Below, one piece after another: positions 41,910-50,383 of a stretch of 64,000 bases of DNA. The DNA is from an uncultured bacterium. GTDB taxonomy: Bacteria; Sysuimicrobiota; Sysuimicrobiia; Sysuimicrobiales; Sysuimicrobiaceae. Every line of letters starts with the position of its first letter. Within the stretch, counting starts at the first letter, position 1. The notes below the pieces were generated by a model. It worked only from the letters and a program-made list of their open reading frames with translations. It was not told where the DNA came from and did not search any database. Where the stretch lies: assembly GCA_938028835.1 (NCBI GenBank), contig CALIMJ010000006.1, forward strand, positions 68,759 through 132,758. The letters run 5' to 3'. The position numbers and the translations under genes are program-made.

Positions 41910-43088
41910 CTACCGACGCCGGAAGGTCGCAGCCGCAGAGGCGATGCGATCCAGCGCCAGCTCCAGGTTCTCGAGGCTTGTGGCGTACGAGATCCGCAGG
42001 TACCCTCGGCCCCCCTCGCCGAACGCAGTACCGCTCAGCACCGCCACCCCCGCTTCCTCCAGCAGGTAGTCCGCGAACCCCTTGCCGTCTGGGTCCAGCG
42101 CGCTCACGTTGGGAAACGCGTAGAAGGCCCCCTGCGGGGTCGTACACCGGATCCCGTCGATAGCGTTCAGCCCCTGCACCACCCGGTCCCGGCGGCGCCG
42201 GAACTCCGCCACCATGGCGTCCACGGCGTCCTGGGGGCCCTCCAGGGCCGCGATCCCCGCCACCTGAGAGAAGGCGGCCGGGCAGGAGTACACGTTCACC
42301 GCAAAGCGCGTCACCGCCTCTGCCAACTTGGCCGGCATGACCCCGTAGCCAAGCCGCCAGCCGGTCATGGCGTACGTCTTGCTGAACCCGTCCAGGATGA
42401 CGGTGCGGTCCCGCATGCCCGGTACCGCGGCGATGCTGTGGTGCTCCGCGTCGTACAGGATCCGGCTGTAGATCTCGTCGGACAGCACCCAGGCCCTGCT
42501 GCGCAGGCATACCTCCGCGATGGCCTCTACGTCCTCCCGCGAGAGCACCGACCCGCACGGGTTGTGGGGCGAGTTCAGGATCACGAGCTTGGTCCGCGGC
42601 CCCACCCGGGCTGCCAGCTCGTCCGGGTCCACGCGGAAGCCCCGATCCTCCCGGAGCCGCAGCGGCCTGGGGACCGCGCCCACCCACCGGACTAGTGACT
42701 CGTAGATGGGGAAGCCCGGGTCCGGGTACACCACCTCGTCGCCCGGATCCACCAGGGCGAGGACCGTAAAGGCCATGACGGGCTTGCCGCCGGGTGTCAC
42801 CACCACCTCCCCGGGGTCCACGGGGATCCCGCGGGTGCGGGACACGTACCGCGCCACCGCCTCCCGCAGCTCCGCGACGCCGGGAGATGGCGTGTAGTGC
42901 GTGTGACCCTCCCGCAGGGCTCCCACCGCTGCATCCACCACGTGCGCGGGGGTGTCGAAATCGGGTTCACCGATCTCCAGGTGCACCACGTGCCGGCCCT
43001 GCCGCTCGAGGGCCCTCGCCCGGCTCAGCACCTCGAAGGCTGTCTCCGTCCCGAGACGGGAAGCCACCGCGGACAGCACCACCTCCAT
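41910..43088 (-). CDS. PLP-dependent class-I/II aminotransferase
   Basis: The product is 392 aa with ATG 43088 behind AGGAGG. Fold-type I motifs: LEIGEPDFDTPAHVVDAA, HYTPSPGVAELREAVA, NSPHNPCGS (Asn), the Asp-x-x-Tyr pair in LSDEIYSRI, catalytic Lys in DGFSKTYAMTGWRLGY and the Arg near the end (LRISYATS). It belongs to the broad AspC/alanine-type group; donor and acceptor cannot be fixed. It follows the carbamate kinase gene by about 30 nt on the same strand, so co-transcription is likely. Confidence 0.9.
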   Translation of the reverse strand: MEVVLSAVASRLGTETAFEVLSRARALERQGRHVVHLEIGEPDFDTPAHVVDAAVGALREGHTHYTPSPGVAELREAVARYVSRTRGIPVDPGEVVVTPGGKPVMAFTVLALVDPGDEVVYPDPGFPIYESLVRWVGAVPRPLRLREDRGFRVDPDELAARVGPRTKLVILNSPHNPCGSVLSREDVEAIAEVCLRSRAWVLSDEIYSRILYDAEHHSIAAVPGMRDRTVILDGFSKTYAMTGWRLGYGVMPAKLAEAVTRFAVNVYSCPAAFSQVAGIAALEGPQDAVDAMVAEFRRRRDRVVQGLNAIDGIRCTTPQGAFYAFPNVSALDPDGKGFADYLLEEAGVAVLSGTAFGEGGRGYLRISYATSLENLELALDRIASAAATFRRR

Positions 43089-43117
43089 GGCAACCTCCTG
43101 TGTGCGGTGTTGCCTAC

Positions 43118-44062
43118 TCAGGGTACCACCTGCGTACCTGCCTCGCCGCGGGCGGCGGCGCGGAGGAGGTGGGGTGGTGCGATGGCTGCCCGGCGGCCCC
43201 CCGCCCGGAGGTAGCGCAACACCGCCTCCACCTTCGGCCCCATGCTGCCCGGCGGGAAGTGTCCCTGCCGGAGGTATTCCTCCAGCTCGTCGGCCCGCAC
43301 CCGGTCCAGCCAGCGCTGGCGGGGGGTCCCGAAGTCGAGGGCCACCCGCTCCACAGCGGTGGAGATCAGGAACAGGTCGGCGTCGAACGCCTCCGCAAGG
43401 AGGGCGGAGGACAGGTCCTTGTCCACCACCGCCTCCACGCCGCGGTAGGTCCCGTCTGCCTCCGGTACCACGGGGATTCCCCCGCCGCCCGCACACACCA
43501 CGATGTAGCCCTCCTGCACCAGGGTCCGGATGGCGCCCAACTCCAGGACCTCCAGGGGCTTCGGCGAAGGCACCACCCGGCGCCAGCCCTGCGGCTGGCG
43601 CACCATCCGCCAGCCCTCCGCCTGCTCGAGTCGGGGCGCCTCCTCGTCCGTGTAGTACGGCCCTACGGGCTTCGTGGGGTTTTCAAAGGCCGGGTCGTGG
43701 GGGTCCACCACCACCCGGGTCACCACCACCGCCACGGGCCGGCGCATCCCCGGCTGCAGGAACGCCCGCTCCAGGCCTTCCTGGATCAGGTAACCGATGC
43801 TGCCCTGGGTCTGCGCGTCCAGCACGTCCAGGGGCAGGCGGGGCAACAGGCCCGCCTTCGCCGCCAGCTCCGCCCGCAGGAGGTTGAACCCCACCTGGGG
43901 ACCGTTGCCGTGGGTGAGGACCAGCCGCCACCCGTCCGCCACCATCTCGGCCAGCTGGGCCGCCGTCTCCTTCAGGGTCTCGCGCTCCGCGGCCACGGAC
44001 ACGTCGCGGTCATCCCGGAGCAGCGAGTTGCCGCCGATCGCCACCACTGCAAGTCCGCCCAC
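43118..44062 (-). CDS. arcC: Carbamate kinase
   Basis: Makes ATP from carbamoyl phosphate (or the reverse). The 314-aa product keeps the amino-acid-kinase fold: VAIGGNSLL, LTHGNGPQVGFNLLR, LDVLDAQTQGSIGYLIQ, PTKPVGPYY, CAGGGGIPVV, EAVVDKDLSSALLA, DLFLISTAVERVA and GSMGPKVEAVLRYL. GTG start. No arginine deiminase or ornithine transcarbamoylase gene is adjacent, so the source of carbamoyl phosphate is open. It is divergent from a diaminopentanoate-dehydrogenase-like gene, hinting at ornithine or amine catabolism. Confidence 0.94.
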   Translation of the reverse strand: MGGLAVVAIGGNSLLRDDRDVSVAAERETLKETAAQLAEMVADGWRLVLTHGNGPQVGFNLLRAELAAKAGLLPRLPLDVLDAQTQGSIGYLIQEGLERAFLQPGMRRPVAVVVTRVVVDPHDPAFENPTKPVGPYYTDEEAPRLEQAEGWRMVRQPQGWRRVVPSPKPLEVLELGAIRTLVQEGYIVVCAGGGGIPVVPEADGTYRGVEAVVDKDLSSALLAEAFDADLFLISTAVERVALDFGTPRQRWLDRVRADELEEYLRQGHFPPGSMGPKVEAVLRYLRAGGRRAAIAPPHLLRAAARGEAGTQVVP

Positions 44063-44126
44063 GCGCTGTTGCTTCGGCGCGGCCTACCGTCTTCCCTCGC
44101 AGCACGCGACCGTCCTCCCTTGCAGG

Positions 44127-44132
44127 TATACT
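44127..44132 (+). promoter_or_regulatory. Candidate -10 box upstream of the diaminopentanoate-dehydrogenase-like gene
   Basis: TATACT at 44127-44132 lies 26 bases before the proposed TTG start, in the 96-bp gap between divergent genes. It is identical to the hexamer found upstream of rpsB. No convincing -35 element is visible at 16-18 bases. Confidence 0.35.
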
Positions 44133-44158
44133 GGCCCAGAGGGCGTCGGAGGTCGACC

Positions 44159-45109
44159 TTGCGGACGATTCGGGTGGTCCAGTACGGACTGGGGCCCATC
44201 GGACTGGGGGTCGCCCGCATCCTCCTGGATCGGCCCGCTTTCCAACTGGTGGGCGCGGTGGACGTGGCGCCGGAAAAACAGGGCCGTGACCTGGGGGAGC
44301 TGCTGGACACCCATCCTCTGGGGGTTTTGGTGACCCCGGACCCGCAGGTGGCCCGGGAAGCGGACGTGGTGGTGCACGCCACGCAGTCCCGCCTGGCGCA
44401 GGTGGAGCCCCAGCTGCTGGAGCTGGTGGCCTGCGGGGCGGACGTGGTGTCCACGTGCGAGGAGCTCAGCTACCCATGGTTCCACCACGCCCGCAGCGCC
44501 CGGCGCATCCACGAGGTCGCTCAGGAGGCGGGGGTCACGGTCACCGGTCTGGGGATCAACCCGGGGTTCGCCATGGACCTGCTCCCTTTGCTGCTCACCG
44601 CGCCGTGCCGCCACCTCCGCCGCCTGGTGGTGGAACGGCGGGTGGACGTGCGCACCCGTCGCCCGCCCCTGCAGCAGAAGGTCGGCGTGGGCCTCACCGA
44701 GGAAGAGTTCCACGCGGGCGTGGCGGCTGGGCTGGTGGGCCACGTGGGACTGCCCGAGTCCGTGGCGATGATCGCCGCGGCGCTGGGCTGGACCCTGGAC
44801 GCCATCACGGACGAGGTACGCCCGGTCCTGCGGGGCGGACGGGTGGAGGGACTGCGACAGGAGGCGCGGGGCGTGGTGGAGGGAGAGGAGCGGATCCGGC
44901 TGGACCTCACCATGGCCGTGGACCTGGAAGACCCCGTGGACCGGGTCCGCGTGGAGGGAGACCCGTCCTTCGTGGCGGAGATCCCCGGCGGGCTCCACGG
45001 GGACGTGGCCACTTGCGCCATCGTGGCTAACGCCCTACCGCTGGTGCGGGAAGCCCCGCCCGGCCTGCGCACGGTGCTGGACCTCCCGCCCCTGCGGTAC
45101 AGCGGGTAA
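44159..45109 (+). CDS. 2,4-diaminopentanoate dehydrogenase-like NAD(P)-dependent oxidoreductase
   Basis: The product is 316 aa. The start is TTG 44159 with GGAGGT five bases upstream, which decides it over longer readings. Dihydrodipicolinate-reductase-type Rossmann fold (VVQYGLGPIGLGVARILLD), then VVHATQSRLAQVEPQLLEL, STCEELSYPW, GLGINPGFAMDLLPLLLT and VERRVDVRTRRPPLQQKVGVG, which are family features of the diaminopentanoate/amine dehydrogenase group. The known role is oxidative deamination of 2,4-diaminopentanoate in ornithine breakdown. The actual substrate here is unproven. One of only three intact plus-strand genes. Confidence 0.82.
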   Translation: MRTIRVVQYGLGPIGLGVARILLDRPAFQLVGAVDVAPEKQGRDLGELLDTHPLGVLVTPDPQVAREADVVVHATQSRLAQVEPQLLELVACGADVVSTCEELSYPWFHHARSARRIHEVAQEAGVTVTGLGINPGFAMDLLPLLLTAPCRHLRRLVVERRVDVRTRRPPLQQKVGVGLTEEEFHAGVAAGLVGHVGLPESVAMIAAALGWTLDAITDEVRPVLRGGRVEGLRQEARGVVEGEERIRLDLTMAVDLEDPVDRVRVEGDPSFVAEIPGGLHGDVATCAIVANALPLVREAPPGLRTVLDLPPLRYSG

Positions 45110-45122
45110 CCTGCCGGCCCTG

Positions 45123-45866
45123 TCAGTCCTGCGGCAGGGCCATGGCCAGCGCCACCCCCAGCACTTCCGCAGCGCCCGCGGCCCGCAACGCTGCCGCGCA
45201 CTCCGCGAGGGTGCTGCCAGTGGTCACCACGTCGTCCACGAGCACCAGCCGCAGCCCCCGTACGGACTCCCGCACCGCGAAGGCTCCGCGCACGTTCCGC
45301 CGACGTTCGTCTTCGTCCAGCTCCGTCTGAGACGGCGTGTCCCGGACCCGCACCAGGACCCTGCGGGCCGGCCTGTGGAGGTACCGTCCCACCGCCCGCG
45401 CCAGCTCCTCCGCCTGGTTGAACCCCCGCCGGGCCTCACGACGCGGATGCAGGGGTACCGGCACCAGGGCGTCCGGGGCCGCCTCCCGTGCGTCCTGCGC
45501 CAGCAGCTGGGCCAGGGCACAGCCCAGGGGGTCCGCCAGCGCCAGCCTGCCCCGGTACTTCAATGCGTGTACCGCGTCGCGGAGGCGGCCCTCGTACCGC
45601 CCGAAAGCGCGCACCCGCAGGGGGTTCCGGCGATGCCGGCAGGGCACGCACACGAACAGCAGATCGGGCGGCCCCCGCAGGGGCCGGCCGCACACCTGGC
45701 ATACCGGTCGCTCGATACGCGGGAACTCCAGCCAGCAACGCTCGCAAAGGGGAAAGGCTTCCGGTGTCCCGCACACCTGGCAACGGGGCGGGAACAGCAG
45801 GTCCACTGCGGCCATCCACCAGGGCCGCAGGATCCCGGCGAGGACTTCCCGCGCCGCGTCACCCAT
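45123..45866 (-). CDS. comF: ComF-family phosphoribosyltransferase-like protein
   Basis: The product is 247 aa, ATG 45866. The N-terminal double zinc ribbon (CQVCGTPEAFPLCERC and CQVCGRPLRG...CVPC) is followed by the PRTase fold: VPVPLHPRREARRGFNQAEELA, TPSQTELDEDERRRNVRGAF and the PRPP loop LVLVDDVVTTGSTLAE. ComFC supports natural transformation. It lies away from a comFA helicase gene. Its stop converges on the plus-strand dehydrogenase with only 13 bases between them. Confidence 0.92.
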   Translation of the reverse strand: MGDAAREVLAGILRPWWMAAVDLLFPPRCQVCGTPEAFPLCERCWLEFPRIERPVCQVCGRPLRGPPDLLFVCVPCRHRRNPLRVRAFGRYEGRLRDAVHALKYRGRLALADPLGCALAQLLAQDAREAAPDALVPVPLHPRREARRGFNQAEELARAVGRYLHRPARRVLVRVRDTPSQTELDEDERRRNVRGAFAVRESVRGLRLVLVDDVVTTGSTLAECAAALRAAGAAEVLGVALAMALPQD

Positions 45867-45977
45867 CCGTGGAGTGAACGCGGCCGAAGGAGGTTTTGGA
45901 GCCCCTACAGGGCGTCCCGGACGACTTCCCGGGGTCGTTCAGATTCTGGTGGGCCCAGTCGGAGAGCTTGATGGGAT

Positions 45978-46005
45978 AAAAAGCGGGAACCGCTTGGCAA
46001 CCCGC
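45978..46005 (-). terminator. Rho-independent terminator after ahcY
   Basis: On the minus strand GCGGG (46005-46001) pairs with CCCGC (45987-45983) through an imperfect inner stem and is followed at once by TTTTT (45982-45978). It lies about 115 bases after the ahcY stop and ahead of comF, so it separates those two transcripts. Confidence 0.65.
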
Positions 46006-46071
46006 CTGGCGAGCTCCAGCCTGGACGTTGGGGCTGCCAGGAACCGAACCCGGGTCCTTCCCGATCTCCGT

Positions 46072-46091
46072 CTGGGGGAAACCACCCCCAG
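46072..46091 (-). terminator. Perfect 7-bp hairpin just after ahcY
   Basis: CTGGGGG and CCCCCAG pair around six bases, 27 bases after the ahcY stop. There is no T-run, so it may protect the mRNA 3' end or act together with the stronger terminator further downstream. A stretch between the two (46029-46053) resembles the T arm and 3' acceptor strand of a tRNA, but no complete cloverleaf was found. Confidence 0.45.
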
Positions 46092-46117
46092 CCGCACCGC
46101 TGCCCCGGGCCCCCTCC

Positions 46118-47374
46118 CTACGTCCCTTCCTCCCAGGACTCCAGGTACCGTCGCTGCTCGGGCGTGAGCTGGTCGATCCGCACCCCCATGGCCTCCAGCT
46201 TGAGCGCGGCTACCTGCCGGTCGATCTCTTCCGGGACTGGGTACACCTGGGGGGCCAACTCCCCCGCAGACTGCGCCAGCCACTCCACGCACAGCGCCTG
46301 GTTCGCGAAGGACATGTCCATGACCGCCGCGGGGTGGCCCTCCGCCGCGGCGAGGTTCACCAGGCGTCCCTCCGCCAGCAGGTACAGCCGCCGCCCGTCC
46401 GGGAGGGTGAACTCGTCCACGTGCTCCCGGACCCGCCGCGCCCGGATGCTCAGCCCGCGCAACCCCGCCACGTCGATCTCCACGTCGAAGTGGCCCGCGT
46501 TGGCCAGTACCGCTCCGTCCCGCATGACCTCGAAATGCTCGCGCCGGATGACATCGCGGTTCCCCGTGACGGTGACGAACACCTCACCGCACCGGGCCGC
46601 CTCGGCCATGGGGACCACGGGGAACCCGTCCATCACCGCCTCCAGGGCGGCGAGAGGGTCCACCTCCGTGACCAGCACGTGGGCGCCCATGCCTCGCGCC
46701 CGGGCCGCGACCCCGCGGCCACAGCTCCCGTACCCGCAGACCACGACGGTGCGGCCCGCCAGCAGGAGGTTGGTCGCCCGCAGGATCCCGTCCACCGCGG
46801 ACTGCCCGGTGCCGTACCGATTGTCGAACCAGTGCTTGGTCTTCGCGTCGTTGACCGCCACGATGGGGTAGCGCAGGGCGCCCGAGCGGGCCATGGCCCG
46901 TAACCGGACCACTCCCGTGGTGGTCTCCTCCGTCCCGCCCCGCACGCCCGGGAGCACGTCGGTGCGCTCCCGGTGGAGCGTGGTCACCAGGTCCGCCCCG
47001 TCGTCCAGGGTGAGGTGGGGCCGGGTGTCCAGCACCTGCTGGATGTGGCGGTAGTAGGTGGCGCGGTCCTCGCCCCGCATCGCGAAGGTGGGCACTCCGT
47101 ACTCCCCCACCAGGGCGGCGGCCACGTCGTCCTGGGTCGAGAGGGGGTTGCTGGCGCACAGCGCCACCTCCGCCCCGCCCGCCACCAGGGTCCGCACCAG
47201 ATTGGCGGTCTCCGTGGTCACGTGCAGGCAGGCGGCGACCCGCACCCCCTCCAGCGGTCGCTCCCGTGCGAACCGCTCCCGGATGCGGCGGAGGACAGGC
47301 ATCTGCCCGTCTGCCCACTCCACCCGCAGGACACCTGCGGGCGCCAGCGCGGCGTCCTTGATCTCTCCCGTCAA
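46118..47374 (-). CDS. ahcY: Adenosylhomocysteinase
   Basis: Hydrolyses S-adenosylhomocysteine to adenosine and homocysteine, relieving methyltransferase inhibition. The 418-aa product has [58 protein letters not shown] (catalytic Lys/Asp/His region), the NAD loop [20 protein letters not shown] and [10 protein letters not shown]. It is of the compact type found in archaea and many thermophiles. The TTG start at 47374 has GGGAGGA upstream; a longer reading runs back into rpoD and is rejected. With the archaeal-type MAT it forms the methyl cycle. Confidence 0.95.
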   Translation of the reverse strand: MTGEIKDAALAPAGVLRVEWADGQMPVLRRIRERFARERPLEGVRVAACLHVTTETANLVRTLVAGGAEVALCASNPLSTQDDVAAALVGEYGVPTFAMRGEDRATYYRHIQQVLDTRPHLTLDDGADLVTTLHRERTDVLPGVRGGTEETTTGVVRLRAMARSGALRYPIVAVNDAKTKHWFDNRYGTGQSAVDGILRATNLLLAGRTVVVCGYGSCGRGVAARARGMGAHVLVTEVDPLAALEAVMDGFPVVPMAEAARCGEVFVTVTGNRDVIRREHFEVMRDGAVLANAGHFDVEIDVAGLRGLSIRARRVREHVDEFTLPDGRRLYLLAEGRLVNLAAAEGHPAAVMDMSFANQALCVEWLAQSAGELAPQVYPVPEEIDRQVAALKLEAMGVRIDQLTPEQRRYLESWEEGT

Positions 47375-47406
47375 GGGATCCTCCCGACCGCGAACATGCG
47401 GTCCGG

Positions 47407-48531
47407 TTACTCGATGAAGTCCTTCAGCCGCTTGCTGCGGGACGGGTGGCGGAGCTTGCGGAGCGCCTTGGCCTCGATCTGCCGGATGCGCTCGCGGGTC
47501 ACGCCGAACTCCCGCCCAACCTCCTCCAGGGTCCGCGGCCGCCCGTCCTCCAGGCCGAAGCGTAGCTTCAGGACGTTCCGCTCCCGGGCGGTGAGGGTCT
47601 CCAGCACCCCCTCCAGCTGCTCCTTCAGCATGGTGTAGCTGGCCGCCTCCGCGGGAGCGAGAGCGTCCGCGTCCTCGATGAAGTCCCCGAGGTGGCTGTC
47701 CTCCTCCTCCCCGATGGGCGTCTCCAGGGAGATGGGCTCCTGGGCGATCTTCATGATCTCCCGCACCCGCTCCACCGGCAGCTTCATCTCCTCCGCGATC
47801 TCCTCCGGGGTGGGCTCGCGGCCCTTCTGCTGCAGCAGCTGCCGGGACACCCGCACCAGCTTGTTGATGGTCTCCACCATGTGCACGGGGATCCGGATGG
47901 TCCGCGCCTGGTCCGCCAGCGCCCGGGTGATGGCCTGCCGGATCCACCAGGTGGCGTAGGTGCTGAACTTGAAGCCCTTCCGCCAGTCGAACTTCTCCAC
48001 CGCCCGGATCAGGCCCAGGTTGCCCTCCTGGATGAGGTCCAGGAACAGCATCCCGCGGCCTACGTACTTCTTCGCGATGGCCACTACCAGCCGCAGGTTG
48101 GCCTCGATGAGCTTGCGCTTGGCCTCCTCGTCCCCGCGCTCCATGCGCTTGGCCAGCTCCACCTCCTCCTGTGCGGTCAGCAGGGGCACCCGGCCGATCT
48201 CCTTCAGGTACATCCGGACCGGGTCGTCGATGGAGATGCCCTCCAGGGGCTCCAGCTCCGCGGCCTTCTCCTGCTCCTCCTCTTCCTCCTCGCTGTCCTT
48301 GACCGCGATGTCCATCTCCTGGAGCAGGTTGAAGACCCGCTCGCTCTCCTCCGTGTTCTGCTCCACCGCGGGGATGGCCTTGACGATCTCCTCGTACAGC
48401 AAGAAGCCCTTCTTGCGGCCCAGCTCGATGAGCTCCCGCAGCTCCGGCGAGAGGTCCTCGCTGATGGGCCGCACGTCCACCACGGGCTTCTTCCGCGGGG
48501 GGACCGCGCGCTGTGCCTTTTCCCGAGCCAT
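47407..48531 (-). CDS. rpoD: Primary RNA polymerase sigma factor SigA/RpoD
   Basis: The product is 374 aa from ATG 48531 (AAGGAG ten bases upstream). Regions 1.2 to 4.2 are complete: [57 protein letters not shown] (region 2.1-2.3), the invariant [15 protein letters not shown] (2.4), region 3 and the C-terminal helix-turn-helix [29 protein letters not shown]. The N-terminal 1.1 region is replaced by a short domain plus an acidic linker (EEEEEEQEK), as in Firmicutes-type SigA. The dnaG-rpoD order is conserved widely. Confidence 0.97.
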   Translation of the reverse strand: MAREKAQRAVPPRKKPVVDVRPISEDLSPELRELIELGRKKGFLLYEEIVKAIPAVEQNTEESERVFNLLQEMDIAVKDSEEEEEEQEKAAELEPLEGISIDDPVRMYLKEIGRVPLLTAQEEVELAKRMERGDEEAKRKLIEANLRLVVAIAKKYVGRGMLFLDLIQEGNLGLIRAVEKFDWRKGFKFSTYATWWIRQAITRALADQARTIRIPVHMVETINKLVRVSRQLLQQKGREPTPEEIAEEMKLPVERVREIMKIAQEPISLETPIGEEEDSHLGDFIEDADALAPAEAASYTMLKEQLEGVLETLTARERNVLKLRFGLEDGRPRTLEEVGREFGVTRERIRQIEAKALRKLRHPSRSKRLKDFIE

Positions 48532-48608
48532 GAAACCGACGCTCCTTGCTGGGGGCTTCTGGGCGCCCACCTCCAGCTACAACGACGGACGGACCTGACT
48601 TCCTCCCG

Positions 48609-50321
48609 CTACTCCACCAGGGCCTTCAACTCCTCCTGGATGGCCCGGACCCGATCCAGCTCTCCCGCCCGCTCGGCCCGGGCGATCTCCGCCACCAGCT
48701 CCGCCCGACGGCGCCGCCGCTGCTCCGCCCGGATGCGGGCCACCCAGCCGTCCTCGTCCGGCCGGGCGGGCCGGGGCCCGAACCACAGCCGGTGGACGAC
48801 CTGTCGGGCGGCCTCGGACACCGCCTCCCGTACCACGTGCACGTCGCCGCTGTGGCGGAGGGCGGTGAACACCTCCCGGTGGAGGGGATCTGTAAAGTCC
48901 TCCTCCCGGAGGATCTGGAGCAGCCGCACCCGGGCTTCCTCCTCGTCCAGCATCCGCTGCAGCAGGTGCTGCTCGGCCAGCTGCTGGGCGCTCGCTTCGG
49001 CCGCCACCCGCACGGGGTCTGGCCCTTGCCCGGGGCGGGCCTGGCGGCGCCGCAGGGCGCGCAGTCGGGCCCGCACCGCATCCTCCGGAATCCCCAGACG
49101 CTGGCTCAGCTGGGCGATGTGCTCGGACCGAGCGACGTCGTGGCGGATGCTGGCGACCAAGGGGAGAACTTCGTCCACCACCCGGACCTTTCCTTCCGGG
49201 GTCTGCGGGTGGCGGCGTACGCTGGCTTCCAGAGCGAATTGCACGAGAGAAACCGCTTGGTCCAGCCGCCGGAGGAACTCGTCCCGTCCGTACCCCCGCA
49301 GGAAGGCGTCGGGGTCCAGCCCTTCCGGAAGAACCGCGGCGCGGCCCTCCAGCCCGACCTGTTCCAGCACCGGCAGTGCCCGCTCCACCGCCCGCCGTCC
49401 CGCCTCGTCCGAGTCGTAGACCAGCACTGCGGCGGGGCAGTGACGCCGGAGGAGCTGGGCCTGCTCCAGGGTCAGCGCCGTGCCCAGGGTGGCCACCGCC
49501 TCCCCTATGCCGTACTGGTGACACGCCACCAGGTCCATGTACCCCTCCACCACCACGGCCCGGCCTGACCGGTGCAGGGCATCCCGCGCCAGGTGCAGCC
49601 CGTACAGGGTCCTGGCCTTGGAGAACAACGGGCTGTCGCGGGAGTTCAGGTACTTCGGCTGGTCGGCCTCCCGCAGGGCACGTCCCCCGAAGGCCACGGG
49701 GCGGCCCTGGGGGTCGAAGATGGGGAACATCAACCGGTGGCGGAAGGCGTCGTACCACCCGCCCTCTGCGCGTGGGTGAACGAACCCCAGGCGCTCCAGC
49801 AGCTGCGGCTCGTAGCCCTGGGCAGTGAGGTGACGGAGGAGAAAGTCCCAGCCGTCCGGGGCGTAGCCCAGGCGGAAGCGCCTGATGGTAGCACCGTCCA
49901 CGCCCCGCCGCTCCAGGTACTCCCGGGCCAGCCGGCCCGTCTCGGGGTGCGCCAGGGAGCGCTCAAAGAAGGCCACGGCGCCGTCCGCAGCCCGCAGCCA
50001 GCGTTCCCATTCCCCCTTCCGGTGCTCGGGGACTTCCTCCAGCTGGATCCCCGCCCGGCGTGCCAGCTCCCGGAGGGCCTCGGGGAAGGAAAGGCCGTGA
50101 ACCCGCATGACGAACTCGAACACATCCCCACCCGCCCCGCACCCGAAGCAGTAAAAGAGGCCCCGCTCGCGGTCCACGGTGAAGCTGGGGGTCTTCTCGC
50201 TGTGGAACGGGCACAGGCCCACGTAGCGCCGGCCCTGCTTACGCAGGGTGACGTACGCCGACACCAGATCCACGATGTCGGTGCGGGCGCGTACCAGCTC
50301 CCGCGCTGCCTGGCCCGCCAT
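48609..50321 (-). CDS. dnaG: DNA primase
   Basis: Makes RNA primers at the replication fork. The 570-aa product has an N-terminal CHC2 zinc finger (CPFH...CFGC), the primase core, the Toprim motifs VVVEGYMDL and [11 protein letters not shown], and a helical C-terminal DnaB-binding domain (about 430-570). The ATG at 50321 has no clear ribosome site, yet family alignment ([19 protein letters not shown]) supports it. It precedes rpoD by 77 nt. Confidence 0.96.
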   Translation of the reverse strand: MAGQAARELVRARTDIVDLVSAYVTLRKQGRRYVGLCPFHSEKTPSFTVDRERGLFYCFGCGAGGDVFEFVMRVHGLSFPEALRELARRAGIQLEEVPEHRKGEWERWLRAADGAVAFFERSLAHPETGRLAREYLERRGVDGATIRRFRLGYAPDGWDFLLRHLTAQGYEPQLLERLGFVHPRAEGGWYDAFRHRLMFPIFDPQGRPVAFGGRALREADQPKYLNSRDSPLFSKARTLYGLHLARDALHRSGRAVVVEGYMDLVACHQYGIGEAVATLGTALTLEQAQLLRRHCPAAVLVYDSDEAGRRAVERALPVLEQVGLEGRAAVLPEGLDPDAFLRGYGRDEFLRRLDQAVSLVQFALEASVRRHPQTPEGKVRVVDEVLPLVASIRHDVARSEHIAQLSQRLGIPEDAVRARLRALRRRQARPGQGPDPVRVAAEASAQQLAEQHLLQRMLDEEEARVRLLQILREEDFTDPLHREVFTALRHSGDVHVVREAVSEAARQVVHRLWFGPRPARPDEDGWVARIRAEQRRRRRAELVAEIARAERAGELDRVRAIQEELKALVE

Positions 50322-50383
50322 GTCGAATCTATGTTCGCACCGTCGGGGGTGGGCCGGCAACGGCGGCCGCCGGCCCACCGCCT

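Noticed and set aside
46029-46109. Possible tRNA gene
   Set aside because: A T-arm-like stem and a 7-base acceptor partner can be drawn, but the acceptor has a mismatch, the T loop lacks the invariant A58, and no anticodon arm is found.
45939-46292. 117-codon minus-strand frame after ahcY
   Set aside because: It overlaps the end of ahcY and runs through the terminator region; no ribosome site or motifs.
47375-47406. SAH riboswitch before ahcY
   Set aside because: Only 32 bases separate the rpoD stop from the ahcY start, too short for the aptamer.
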